The notes under the pieces are model-generated. The model was not told the origin of the DNA and ran no database searches. It saw only the letters and a list, made by a program, of their open reading frames with translations. Source: a virus. From it: a stretch of DNA of 64,000 nt. Below, piece by piece: positions 26,348-36,342 of this stretch. The stretch's first letter is position 1. The number at the start of each line of letters is the position of its first letter. The position numbers were made by a program, and so were the translations under genes. The stretch lies in the IMG/VR virus record IMGVR_UViG_3300033153_009093, positions 1-64,000 of that record; one strand, given 5' to 3'.

Positions 26348-26376
26348 TTGACAAAATTTGAATCTTATATTATATT
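26348..26376 (+). promoter_or_regulatory. Sigma70 promoter, divergent partner
   Basis: TTGACA at 26348-26353, 17-bp spacer, TATATT at 26371-26376. The two -35 boxes are only 14 bp apart back to back, so RNA polymerases could exclude one another. Confidence 0.8.
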
Positions 26377-26412
26377 TATACTATATAAATAATTGAATAT
26401 ATAATAAATAAT

Positions 26413-26694
26413 ATGAAAAAGTATATACAGTATTATATTAATACGACTTTAAACCGAAGAGATAAATTAATAATTCAATCTATTTATAATAAAATAGGAA
26501 TAAATATTAAAGGTGATATTTATAAATATATCAATAGATTAAAAATTATAGAAGGCGTTCAGCCTAATCATAGCTATAAAATATATTCATTTGATAACAT
26601 TGATATAATATTAATAGAAGAACCTGATTTTAATATTATAAAAAAGGAATTAAATGAATATATTAATATAGAATATAAATATATTCTATTATAA
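26413..26694 (+). CDS. Hypothetical protein
   Basis: A 93-residue Tyr/Ile-rich protein under a strong divergent promoter. No motif recognised, no Trp, TAA stop. Confidence 0.55.
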   Translation: MKKYIQYYINTTLNRRDKLIIQSIYNKIGINIKGDIYKYINRLKIIEGVQPNHSYKIYSFDNIDIILIEEPDFNIIKKELNEYINIEYKYILL

Positions 26695-26729
26695 TAGAAT
26701 ATCAACCAACAATTAAATGGATAATTAAA

Positions 26730-27125
26730 ATGAACAAAAAAGAACAATTTACAAAGATGGGGAAGCGTTCTCTTATCGGTATTGCATGTATAGCTGCAAT
26801 TGGTATAGGATTGTATACTTTTAATGAGGCGGCAAATACTAGAATATTCAGCGAAAAACGAGCAAAGAAAAATGCTCAACGGTTTGTGGATACTCATAAA
26901 ATTAATGTCAAAAGATTGACTTGTGCAGGTGATACAGTTGATCCTAAATATAAAGCTAGAGATGGTTATGGATCTTGTGCATTAGTTACTAATGAAGGTG
27001 AAAAAATTATGCTTCAATGTCCTGCTGATTTTTTTGAAAATTTATTAGGAGCAAGAAGTTGTAAAGAGTATTTTATTACTTTAAATTTTACATCATCAAA
27101 TTCCGACCCTGCTCCTACTGAATAA
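26730..27125 (+). CDS. Membrane-anchored protein
   Basis: A 131-residue protein with a basic start and one hydrophobic segment (SLIGIACIAAIGIGLYTF, residues 14-31), then a soluble domain with four Cys (LTCAGD, GSCALV, LQCPAD, RSCKEY) that could form disulfides in the periplasm. A type II membrane topology is likely. It could modify the host envelope; function unknown. Confidence 0.6.
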   Translation: MNKKEQFTKMGKRSLIGIACIAAIGIGLYTFNEAANTRIFSEKRAKKNAQRFVDTHKINVKRLTCAGDTVDPKYKARDGYGSCALVTNEGEKIMLQCPADFFENLLGARSCKEYFITLNFTSSNSDPAPTE

Positions 27126-27193
27126 TTTAATTCTAAGAATGTAAATCTAGCGCAGCCCGATTACGATGGAGCGACTTTTACGCTGCTTGCATC

Positions 27194-27691
27194 ATGAATT
27201 TTCAGGCAACTCGCAGAAGAGAAATACTCACTAACATTAATATACATGAGGCGAATATGTCAAAAGAAGAAATTAATAAACCTACAAATGCGTTCTATAA
27301 TATATTATTTAATGCATTACATTCCGAAGATTTAAATTCATGTATAACATGTGATAAATTTAATACATGTTCCTATACGCAGAATTATTTGGATTATTGT
27401 ATTGAATATAAATACTATATGCCGAAAAATAATAAACCTCCTATACAAAAACCAAGATTAATTAAAAGCGTATATGCAAAGAAAGGCTGTAGGAATAGAG
27501 CTATAAAAATTGAATGCATAGGTGAAAATGCAATTAACTTTATCACTGAATATATCGGTAAATATGGCAAGCTGATAACTCATTCGGTACCGGAACCTAA
27601 TTATAATAATATTAAATACTATACATTAATTGTATCAAATCTATATCATATGAATGATGTATTAAAATATACATTATCTTATACTGATTGA
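27194..27691 (+). CDS. Hypothetical Cys-containing protein
   Basis: A 165-residue protein (an internal ATG at 27257 is an alternative start). It has a C-x2-C-x4-C-type cluster (CITCDKFNTCSYTQ) that may bind a metal. No Trp. Stop TGA, followed by the terminator at 27716. Confidence 0.55.
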   Translation: MNFQATRRREILTNINIHEANMSKEEINKPTNAFYNILFNALHSEDLNSCITCDKFNTCSYTQNYLDYCIEYKYYMPKNNKPPIQKPRLIKSVYAKKGCRNRAIKIECIGENAINFITEYIGKYGKLITHSVPEPNYNNIKYYTLIVSNLYHMNDVLKYTLSYTD

Positions 27692-27715
27692 TATATTTCA
27701 ATCTATAGAAGTTTT

Positions 27716-27763
27716 AAAAAAGCGATAGGAAGGGATTGATTCTCTTCCTATCGCTTTTTTTTA
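27716..27763. terminator. Strong bidirectional terminator
   Basis: 17-bp perfect stem, AAAAAAGCGATAGGAAG at 27716-27732 with its complement at 27744-27760, then T-run. It insulates the head gene block. Confidence 0.92.
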
Positions 27764-27800
27764 TAATTAATTATTAATAATACAATAAAAAGGAAATGAA

Positions 27801-29249
27801 ATGAAACATAACATTTTTAATATTATTAAATATCCAGATAAAAAAGAATCTGCGAAAGCATTTGATAATAGCGCCTTATTAAATAATGTAAAAATGTAGG
27901 AAACTCATACTCATTTTTACATTAGCAATTTTCCCGGAACCTTCGGAAATGTGCAAAATAAAAATAATAGAATATATGATTAGAATACATTGACTTATGC
28001 AGCTAATTAGTTCAATGATATAAAAGAAAAAAATCCGTATTTTTGTTATATATTTGATGGTCATAAAGATGATGATAGCTATGAATTTATTGCAGGAAGA
28101 GTATTGCAATTAAAAATAGATCATAGAAATAAATGCATTTTAATGGATTTAAAATTAAATAAAGGGGCAAAATCGTAGCCAGCTATCAAAAATATTATAG
28201 AAGATGGTGACCCGGTAGGGGCTAGTATGAGAATTATAACGCCTAACGTTATAACTTCATCAAAAGAAGAATTAAAAAATATAAATAATAACATTACATT
28301 TTTAGAAGATGATAATAGAAACATTGCTAAATTAATGAGCAATGACAGTGAAATAGAATATATTACAGGGGAGGCGTTTATATAGAGATTCGATATTACT
28401 TGGTTTCCGTCTTTTAATTATTCTTTTGTAAATAAACCTTATAAATTTGACCCGATTTATAATAAAAATGAATCTTTAAATTTTAATAATATTAACGATA
28501 AATTCAAAGATATTAAAACTGCCGCAACTAACTTTTCATCAGATGTAATATGTAGTACAAATTCTTGTGAATTCAGAAAGCAAATAAAAAATTTTGTTGA
28601 TTTAATAAATATAGACAATTCTATAAATAATATTAATAATAAAAATTTATATGAAAGTATGTTAAATTTTTCATATATCAACCTTGATTAGTTTGATTTT
28701 AGTAATATAAAAGATGCGGAATATTTAAAAGATGCTTTAGAAGAAAATAATTATACTGATATTAATATTTATAAAGAAGTAATATCAAATATTATAGAAA
28801 ATAACATTATAAATTATATTATAGAAAAAAGTGTTTTTGATGTCGATATAATTAATAAACTACTAATTAATACAATAAACGAAATAGTTGATGAAGATAA
28901 TATATTTTATCAATTAATAACTTTAAATTATTTACATTTTACAATATTATCCACTATATTACTTTCAACAAAAAATAATGATAAAGTTGATAATATAAAT
29001 AATTTAGTTGATGTTATAGCAACTAATATAACAAAGAATGATACTATTGATAGTTTTGTTTTTAAATTATATAATGATTTAAAAAAAGAAATTAATTTAT
29101 ATGATTATATAAATTATATATTTATGTATCTATATAAATATATTAATAATTATGGTGATAAAATATCACCATTATTAATTATAAACGAAGCTGTAAAATT
29201 ATTTACAATTAATAAATCATTGACTATAACAAAATATATTAATAAATAA
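27801..29249 (+). CDS. Prohead maturation protease with long C-terminal extension (six TAG)
   Basis: A 482-residue protein reading through six TAGs. The first ~210 residues match T4 gp21-type prohead proteases: NRIYD start motif, catalytic His in FDGHKDD, a GRVLQLKID strand, and catalytic Ser in DGDPVGASMR. It sits directly upstream of scaffold and capsid genes, the canonical order. The C-terminal ~270 residues are helical and unknown, perhaps an internal scaffold segment. One TGG (DITWFPS); other possible Trp or Gln sites are TAG. The gene has a strong AAAAAGGAAAT ribosome site. Confidence 0.78.
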
Positions 29250-29298
29250 AAAATCTAATTAATATAACAAATACATGTTATTAAAAGGGTATAATTAT

Positions 29299-30975
29299 AT
29301 GAGTAAATTACTTACTGTATTAATTAAAAAATTAAATAGTGTTAAAGAATCTTCACAAGATGTCACTCTTGATTTTTCCGAAAATAAAGAGGCGGTGTAC
29401 GAGGATTTGTTAATACCTTTAATGAATTTAACTAAATCATCTGATTTAACGCAATTGCATGATAGTTTAAATGTTATCATTAATGATCCTCAAGATTCTG
29501 AAAAATTTACAGAAATCGGAGATTTATTGGTCAACTATCTTATGGAAGATAATAAAGACGATGATAATGGAGATTTATATGAAGAATTTGATAATCTCAT
29601 GTTAAATTGCATGGCAATATTTAATAGTTTAAAAAAAGCTATTGTCGAGAAAAATATTACAACTATGAATGAAGAATTAACAACTTATATCAATTCTAAA
29701 TTTAAAGTTGACCATGATGATGATGATACAATAAATGATCTTGAAAATGATGATAGTTCAATTGATTCAAAAGAAAATAAAAATAAATTGAAAACCAATG
29801 ACGATGTCGCTGAATCTATAAAAATTATTTCGCCAAAAGATGAAACTGATGATGAAGCTTAGGGGGAAATAAATAAAATAGAATTAAAAAATACTCTTAT
29901 GGATCAATTAGAAGGATCAAAAGGAGAAAAAGAAAAAAATACCATAAAAGAAGTAATAGATGAAACTTTTGCATTAGTGACATCTTATGAAAAAACTGGC
30001 GATTAGAAATAGCCTCATCATGTTATTAAAGATGAAAAATTAATTCTTAATGTCAACGGTTTAAAAACAGCGGCATTATTTTTATTAAAACATAACACTT
30101 CCAGAAATTTATCATCCGATGAACGAATTGAAATTGCAACCCATCTCAGTCGGCATTATGATGAATTGGAATTAGAAAAACCTGAACGATTAATTAAAAT
30201 AGCGGATGATTCTGAAAGTATTATAACTGTTAAAGTACAAGAAGATGAATTAAAAGAATATGCTGAAAATTTTAATACTAATGTCGAAAATGTTTCAATT
30301 TATATTGGATTATTCGAAGCATTAATTACTGATTTAGTAAATAGCGGAATTATAGATATTAAAGACAAGGCGGAAGATTTTGATGAATCTTTAATATCTG
30401 TTCAGCTTTCAAAAGAACAAGTTGAAGAATTTTTAAATTATTTTGACATTATGTCTGATGATATTTTAAATATTTTATCAAATAATTTAAGTTCTATGTC
30501 TTATAAAAAGACTGATATTGATTTAAAAAATAAATTGTTAAAATCGGAAAGTATTATAACTGAATTGCAACAAACAATTATTGAATTGACCGAACAGAAT
30601 AAAAAGAGTGAAACTGATTTAAATAAAGCGACAAATTCCAATTATGATAAAAATTTAGTTGATAATAAATTTGAAGTCATAATTAATTTTGTCAAGTCTT
30701 CAGATATTAAAGATGAAACATTAATCCAGTTTATAAATAATATTATTGAAGCCGAATCTAAAAAGGATATAGGATATCTCACTAAACTTGGTAAATCATT
30801 TATGAAATCAAAGATATCTGATAGTACTCAGTTTATAAAAAAGTCTAAAGTAATAAATAGATTTTCTAATAATGAATTAGACGAATTATTAGATTTTGTA
30901 GGAGATGGAAAAACTGAATCTGCTGATTCTATTATTGACAATGATAGAATCAATAGATTGGCAGAATATTTATAA
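29299..30975 (+). CDS. Prohead scaffold-like protein (three TAG)
   Basis: A 558-residue acidic, helical, coiled-coil-rich protein between the protease and capsid genes; composition and position identify it as the internal scaffold or core protein. Start chosen at 29299, preceded by AAAAGGG. TAGs at 29860 and in TGD-TAG-K-TAG-PHH near 30003 are in frame with continuous coding on both sides. No TGG. Scaffolds normally have little Trp, so this gene says little about the meaning of TAG. Confidence 0.72.
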
Positions 30976-31027
30976 TAAAAACTTAATTAATTAATATAAT
31001 AACAAGAAATATAAAGGTAACATATAT

Positions 31028-32155
31028 ATGTCTAAATTAATCGATATTTCTAAAATTCCACTTGATAAAAAAGAAAGTTTGGAAATTGCAGGATTTACTT
31101 CTAAGGCAAGAGAAAGGTACAAATTGGCACCGGCTAAATCAGATAATTTAAGTATTATGCTAGGGAATATATATAAATATTTTAAAGTATTTAATGAATC
31201 TAATGCGGCAACAGTATCATCTGACATTGAACCATTTAGAGATTTAGCCATCCTAGCGACTACTAAATTTTATACACAAAACATATTAGATCAAATTTGT
31301 TCAGTGCAAACAAGTGATTCTCCTTATGGATTGATTACATATGTTGATTTTCAATATGCAGATGACCATGCACCTGATACAATTGTTGCAGGTGATAGCA
31401 TAGCCAGAAGAAGTAGAACTTATGGCGATCATCCGGGCGAACAAACATTATCCAGAAGAATTAAAACGAAGATTGAACAAAAACCTATTACTGCCGGTGT
31501 TCGGTCTATTGAAGCATCTTATTCTCTTGAATCATTTTTAGCATTAAGCTCTGTCCAAGGGCAAGCAGGAGCAAAGCAGTTTCTTGATAGAACTTACTTA
31601 GATGTAATTGCTAATAAGTTAAGAGATGAAGCAGAATTTGCCGTTGTTGATGCTATGTATTCAAGCGTTTTACCTGCTCATACATTTACATTTGCGCACG
31701 ATACGACCGTTTGCGAAGAAGAAGAATGTCAAGCAAGACGATTCTTGGATAAAATTGAAGAGTCTGCTCAAAGTGTGTATGATAATAGAAAAGTATGGCC
31801 TAATGTTGTAATTGTCGGCTCTGATGCTCTTAAATTAATCAGAAGAGGAGATACTAAGATAATTAATAATTATAAAGCAGGCACTGGAGTACCTTCTTCT
31901 GTCGCCCGAAATTATTTAGGCGTTTTAGATGATAGATATGGACTATTATATGATCCAGAATTAACAGGGGCTATTTTAACTTAGAAAGATAATAGTACAG
32001 ATTATGGAGGGTCAGTAGTTTACACTTCCGTTGTTCCAGTTGCTATTACCCCGGCTATTACTGAAAGAGATTTGGCGACTTATAGAGTAATTTATACAGT
32101 TGATTCAGTAGATGTAATTCATCCTGAAATTATGGCGAGAATTGATATTGTTTAA
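31028..32155 (+). CDS. Major capsid protein, gp23-like HK97 fold (one TAG)
   Basis: A 375-residue protein. The central segment TKIEQKPITAGVRSIEASYS followed by a long helix (DVIANKLRDEAEFAVVDAMYS) matches the conserved region of T4 gp23 where matrix helices precede AEIN-type sequence. The ending with a P-x-I-P-like VVPVAI segment also fits. The single TAG (ILT-TAG-KDN) aligns with the aromatic position of T4 gp23 VGYKG, which favours an aromatic residue. One TGG (KVWPN). It lies after protease and scaffold, followed by a bidirectional terminator. Confidence 0.82.
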
Positions 32156-32178
32156 TAATTATATCTGAAAGGAATACT

Positions 32179-32212
32179 AAAGGAGGGTTGATTTATTCGC
32201 CCTCCTTTTATT
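32179..32212. terminator. Bidirectional terminator after capsid gene
   Basis: AAAGGAGGG (32179-32187) pairs with CCCTCCTTT (32200-32208), T-run after. It separates convergent capsid and APS kinase-like genes. Confidence 0.88.
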
Positions 32213-32725
32213 TTAGATATACTTATTTTCTTTTAAATAATTTATTATATGAGTATTGCATTCATTTAAAGTTAAGGTCTTAGTATTTAATTTAATATCA
32301 AACTTTAATGATGGTTCAAATTTTTGAGAGATGCCAGTAAAATTTTTTATATTTGTATTATATAATTTTTTAGGATTTCTTTTAATGCACGTTTCAATAT
32401 CACAGTCAAGATATATTTCAATAATATTATCAAAGTTATTTCTAAGAATATTTCTTATATTTTCTGTCGGTGTTATAAAAGATATAATAATATTTTGATT
32501 ACTTTTTAATAGCAACTTTGTTACTTCTTTTAATCTTCTAATGTTTTCTGTTCTATCAATTAAAGAATATTCTAAATCTGAAGATACCCCTTTTCTAAAT
32601 TCATCTCCATCTAATTTAATTAAATTAGGCAGTGTATCATTTAAATTATCATATAAATAATTTGCAATGGTAGTTTTCCCAGAACCAGACAATCCGGTTA
32701 AAAATATAATAAAATTTTTTTTCAT
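32213..32725 (-). CDS. cysC: APS kinase-like protein (CysC family)
   Basis: A 170-residue P-loop kinase: FLTGLSGSGKTTIA (residues 8-21), KLDGDEFRKG, SLIDRTENIRRL, and a C-terminal half consistent with adenylylsulfate kinase, which phosphorylates APS to PAPS. Length is slightly below the usual ~200. Bacterial APS kinases have related nucleotide-kinase relatives, so substrate is not certain. With the PAPS-reductase-like gene at 13057 it hints at phage sulfur or nucleotide metabolism. TAG-free and Trp-free. Confidence 0.75.
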   Translation of the reverse strand: MKKNFIIFLTGLSGSGKTTIANYLYDNLNDTLPNLIKLDGDEFRKGVSSDLEYSLIDRTENIRRLKEVTKLLLKSNQNIIISFITPTENIRNILRNNFDNIIEIYLDCDIETCIKRNPKKLYNTNIKNFTGISQKFEPSLKFDIKLNTKTLTLNECNTHIINYLKENKYI

Positions 32726-32727
32726 AA

Positions 32728-33060
32728 TTAGCGTTTTGTCAATAATATATCATATCGACCATCGACATTATTAAAATTAAGATTACATTTTTGTTTATAT
32801 TGTGATATTTTTTTATTAATATCATTCATATACTCTATAACTTCTATTTTCATAATTTTTTGATCCTGATATCTATTTTCATAACTCTATAAAATATAAG
32901 TATAGCTATCTATTATAGATTTACAATAATTAATATCAACCATATGAATTTCTAAATTACTAACATCATAACTTTTGTTATTCATATCAACGCTATATAA
33001 TATATTCGGCTAACTTAAAAAAATAATTAATAATAAACAATATAATAATTCTTTATTCAT
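32728..33060 (-). CDS. Secreted lysis-cassette protein (two TAG)
   Basis: A 110-residue protein with an N-terminal signal-like stretch (LLYCLLLIIFLS-TAG-PNILYS), then a helical, charged domain. It overlaps the upstream coiled-coil protein by four bases (ATGA), an arrangement typical of spanin pairs; no clear lipobox Cys is present, so an outer-membrane spanin role is only a guess. Second TAG in YIL-TAG-SYEN. No TGG. Confidence 0.5.
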
Positions 33061-33368
33061 TTAATATACCTACTATTTAAATCTGTTAATTCGGTTTCCA
33101 ACTAACGTAGTTCTCTTTTTATAGATATAGGCATTTCATCATTTTCTGAATATTTGTCACGTAAAGACTATATTCTTTCTTGTATATTTCTAATTTTATA
33201 TAAACTAGCAATAGCATTACATTTTTCTCCGATTTCCATTATCTGGCGTTCTAATAAAATCATCTCTGTTTTTTTTACAAATGATCTATTATAATTTATT
33301 AAATAACCGATAGCGGTAAACGTAAATAGTGTAATTGTAATATAAGATGCAATTTTACCACTATTCAT
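33057..33368 (-). CDS. i-spanin-like coiled-coil membrane protein (two TAG)
   Basis: A 103-residue protein: N-terminal transmembrane segment (ASYITITLFTFTAIGYLI, residues 7-24) and a periplasmic coiled coil (LLERQIMEIGEK, then ERI-TAG-SLRDK and ELR-TAG-LETELTD). This is the shape of an inner-membrane spanin that helps disrupt the outer membrane at lysis. The two TAGs lie in coiled-coil context where Gln would look natural, so this gene is the best local counter-evidence to a Trp reading. Stop TGA. Confidence 0.55.
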
Positions 33369-33417
33369 TATATATAACCTTTAGATTTATATAATTAATT
33401 ATATAAAATTATTATAT

Positions 33418-33597
33418 TTATTCTTTTGAATAAATGCTGCTTGTAGTTCCTAATTTACGATACAGTGGTTGAAAATCATCTTTACTACAAGCAGCATTCT
33501 ATTCAGACGTGCTATCAGTATCACCTACATATATAGGGATATCAAATAATGTCAATGTCGTGCTATCCTAATTACTACTATCTCCATAATAAAACAT
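33418..33597 (-). CDS. Small recoded protein (two TAG)
   Basis: A 59-residue ORF, ATG at 33595-33597, TAA at 33418-33420. TAGs in SSN-TAG-DST and TSE-TAG-NAAC. Composition (DSTTLTLFDIP, GDTDSTS) is like the DST-rich tail proteins elsewhere in the window, so it may be a small virion protein. No TGG. Confidence 0.45.
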
Positions 33598-33608
33598 TTT
33601 ATTACCCT

Positions 33609-33875
33609 TTAATGAACTGTTTCACTTTCAACAGATATATACATATTATGAAACCAATTTAATAACTCATTTATAAATGATTTTTCTGTTTTTATCTTCT
33701 GTAATAATGCTATTGCAATGTTTGAAGCTAGTAAATTTTTATTTGATATAGCAGTTGGAATAATAATTTTACTGTCAACTTTTGTGTCTGTTACTGGTTC
33801 AAAAATTACAACCGATGCATTTTTATTAATTATTAAATATACTTCATCGTCTTTCAACTTAACTGTTTCTTGCAT
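33609..33875 (-). CDS. Hypothetical protein in lysis region
   Basis: An 88-residue protein with one TGG (ELLNWFHN) and no TAG. Beta-rich N-terminus, helical C-terminus. Function unknown; same strand and spacing as the lysis genes. Confidence 0.5.
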   Translation of the reverse strand: MQETVKLKDDEVYLIINKNASVVIFEPVTDTKVDSKIIIPTAISNKNLLASNIAIALLQKIKTEKSFINELLNWFHNMYISVESETVH

Positions 33876-33939
33876 GATTTAAATATCCTATTTTTAAATT
33901 AATTAGTTATTACTTAAAATATAATATTGCGAGGGGTCT

Positions 33940-34434
33940 ATGAATAAAGAAAAATTAATAAAAATGCGTATTGCTTTAAAAAAATGGCTAGGAAATCCAC
34001 AAAATAAAAACAACCACATTGAAAAATTAAAAATTCTAAATAAATTAAATAGTATAAAATTAGAACTAAGAAGGATGGGGTATAATAAACGAGCGGGAAT
34101 CAAAGAAAAAAATATTCCTAAATCTAATAATGAATTTCATGAGCATATAGATGAATATAGATATTATTCTATTTTAAAAAGATTAAATGATCAATATATT
34201 AAGTGCAATTGTAAATTTAATCTTAATGATAAAGTTGCTACTACTGATGATAGAATTGGATTTATAAACAATATTATCGTTTATCCTGATAAAGTAACTA
34301 GAGACCAGTCAGGTATATATTTAATATTAAATATGTGCAAAACTGATGGAACAAAAGCAAAAAAATTACTTAGACGATCAAGATTAGATAATAAAGGTTT
34401 TCCGATTGAAGAAATAAATCTTTATATAACTTAA
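33940..34434 (+). CDS. Hypothetical basic protein
   Basis: A 164-residue protein with a highly basic helical N-terminus and Cys-x-Cys (KCNCKF), the only plus-strand gene between 32.2 and 44.6 kb apart from a doubtful ORF. Preceded by GAGGGG about 9 bases upstream. One TGG, no TAG. Possibly nucleic-acid binding. Confidence 0.55.
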   Translation: MNKEKLIKMRIALKKWLGNPQNKNNHIEKLKILNKLNSIKLELRRMGYNKRAGIKEKNIPKSNNEFHEHIDEYRYYSILKRLNDQYIKCNCKFNLNDKVATTDDRIGFINNIIVYPDKVTRDQSGIYLILNMCKTDGTKAKKLLRRSRLDNKGFPIEEINLYIT

Positions 34435-34447
34435 TATTTTTAGTATA

Positions 34448-35005
34448 TTATGAACCAAAGGTTAAATAAAGTGCTATACCAATATATCTTTCTAAAACCT
34501 TTTTTACATAATAACTACTACCATTAACATACTCATTCAAACCTGCGGGCAAATTTCCTTCCTTTTTAGTATAATAGGTAATAACATGATTTCCTGCTGT
34601 TATGTTATTACCTATTTTTTTTAGATCATTTATATTATTTATATTATATATTTTTTTTAGTTCCGGCAACCATAGCGGCATTACTTGAGTTAATCCCACC
34701 GCACCTTTTGATGAAACTGCATCTTTATCAAAATTTGATTCAACTGATGTAATAGCCAGCATTAACCAAGGGTCATTGGTATTTTTATAAACGGCTTTAA
34801 TTATATTATCAATATCTGCTTTCGTTGCACTTCTTTTAGCATAAAATTTGCACCATTTAAATAATAATTGTTTTTGTTTGCGAGAAAGTTTAGTATTTTT
34901 AGCAACCTTTAATTTTATCTCATTCGGTTTATAAACAGGTATAATATCTATTGGTTTATAATAAATATTATAACATAATAATGACGTTAATATAACTGTT
35001 AGCAT
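34448..35005 (-). CDS. Lytic transglycosylase (SLT domain)
   Basis: A 185-residue protein with an N-terminal membrane/signal segment (TVILTSLLCYNIYY) and an SLT domain: LAITSVESNFDKDAVSSKGAVG (catalytic Glu in VESNFD, about residue 89), GLTQVMP, and NEYVNG near the C-terminus. It would cleave the glycan strands of peptidoglycan for lysis or DNA entry. Three TGG and no TAG, unlike its structural neighbours. Confidence 0.85.
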   Translation of the reverse strand: MLTVILTSLLCYNIYYKPIDIIPVYKPNEIKLKVAKNTKLSRKQKQLLFKWCKFYAKRSATKADIDNIIKAVYKNTNDPWLMLAITSVESNFDKDAVSSKGAVGLTQVMPLWLPELKKIYNINNINDLKKIGNNITAGNHVITYYTKKEGNLPAGLNEYVNGSSYYVKKVLERYIGIALYLTFGS

Positions 35006-35009
35006 AATA

Positions 35010-35552
35010 TTAATATTGAGTTGATATTAATCTTGTATCATTAAAAATTAATAATTCTTCTAATGAATAATTAGAAATGGACGTTTTTAAAGTTGAATCT
35101 TCTTCCAATTTATCTGCCTTATATTCATTAAATTCATTATATAATAAATTTAATGAATCAATATTATTTAAAGTTATCAAAACTATTCCATTAGTTGTAT
35201 CTTCTGATGCTTTAAAATCTAAAGGAAAAGTTATGGTATCTTTTAATAAATATAAATTAGTTAAATTACTTTGCTAAAATATTGTAGACTATATTTTAAT
35301 ATTAGGATATAAACTAAATGTAAATCCATAATAAATTATTGCAGTTGTAATAGCTGATATCATTTCTGCAATTTCATGTCTTAATAAATTAATAGATGCA
35401 GTGGTCAAATCTCCCTAACTAGGTTTAGTTCTTGTATCATCCTATGCTATATTTGTATATTCTGTAATGGTTTTAAACATACCTGAATATAAAGGATTGG
35501 GGCATAATGAATCTAATCCTTTAGATGGATAATAGTAAAAATTATTGATCAT
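35010..35552 (-). CDS. Recoded structural-type protein (four TAG)
   Basis: A 180-residue protein, start overlapping the upstream fibre-like gene by 11 bases. TAGs in NIA-TAG-DDT, KPS-TAG-GDL, IKI-TAG-STI and TIF-TAG-QSN; no TGG. Central helix LTTASINLLRHEIAEMISAI. Probably a virion component by neighbourhood. No family recognised. Confidence 0.55.
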
Positions 35553-36339
35553 TCAATTCCCCTATTTTGTTAATAATAAATTTTGTGCCTCGTAAATCTA
35601 TTTTACAACTTTTTATAGATTTTATTTGTAAATAAAGTTCATCATTAGCATTACAACAAATAGGTAATGAATCCTTAATAGTTCCACAAGTATATTTTTC
35701 TTTATTTCTAATGTTTCGTATATTATACTTAACTTTTTCTAAATAGCAAGTTAATAATGTTCCATTGATAATATTATTATTTTGTTTTATTTGTGTATAA
35801 CAAATATTTTTTTCATTCAATAAATTATATACTAACATATTATATGATATATAATATTTACCTGAATGTAAAATTTTAATTTTACCGATTATACTATCAT
35901 ATTCAAAATAATTAGTATTGTCAAGATTTATTTCAAAATTATTTAAATTATTCTATTTAAAAGATGATAGTATATAATCATCTTTTAAATATCCATATAA
36001 TATATAATTATTCTAAATATCCATTTCTTCTTTTAATTTATACTATTGGGCGCTTTTTCTCACATAAGCTTTAAAATCATTAGGAGCATCACGTAAAGAA
36101 ACGCAATATTTTGATTCTAATGTTAAATGATCAAGTGAATCGGGTTTATTTAATATTACATTATCATAAATAACTCTTATAGAATCATTTATAATCAATG
36201 TTCTTAATTCTTCAGAGTCATATATATCCGATATTGTACAATAATTTGTTAAATCTATAGTACTGTCAACTGATATATATAGCCCAATATCATCTATAAA
36301 TATATCAGTTGAATCAGTATTAGTTATCTAAATATTCAT
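35542..36339 (-). CDS. Fibre-tip-like protein, possible TNF/C1q-type jelly roll (four TAG)
   Basis: A 265-residue protein. The C-terminal 150 residues (SSFK-TAG-NNL, GKIKILHSGKYYISYNMLVY, then ELYLQIKS, IDLRGTKFIINKI) have the strand pattern of TNF/C1q-like trimeric jelly rolls that end many phage fibres and receptor-binding proteins. TAG also in MNI-TAG-ITN, SAQ-TAG-YKL and MDI-TAG-NNY. No TGG. A role in host recognition is inference. Confidence 0.55.
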
Positions 36340-36342
36340 GTA

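Noticed and set aside
27126-27193. Structured RNA between 27126 and 27193
   Set aside because: There are GC-rich short complementary runs (AGCG/CGCT), but no stable or family-like fold could be drawn by eye.
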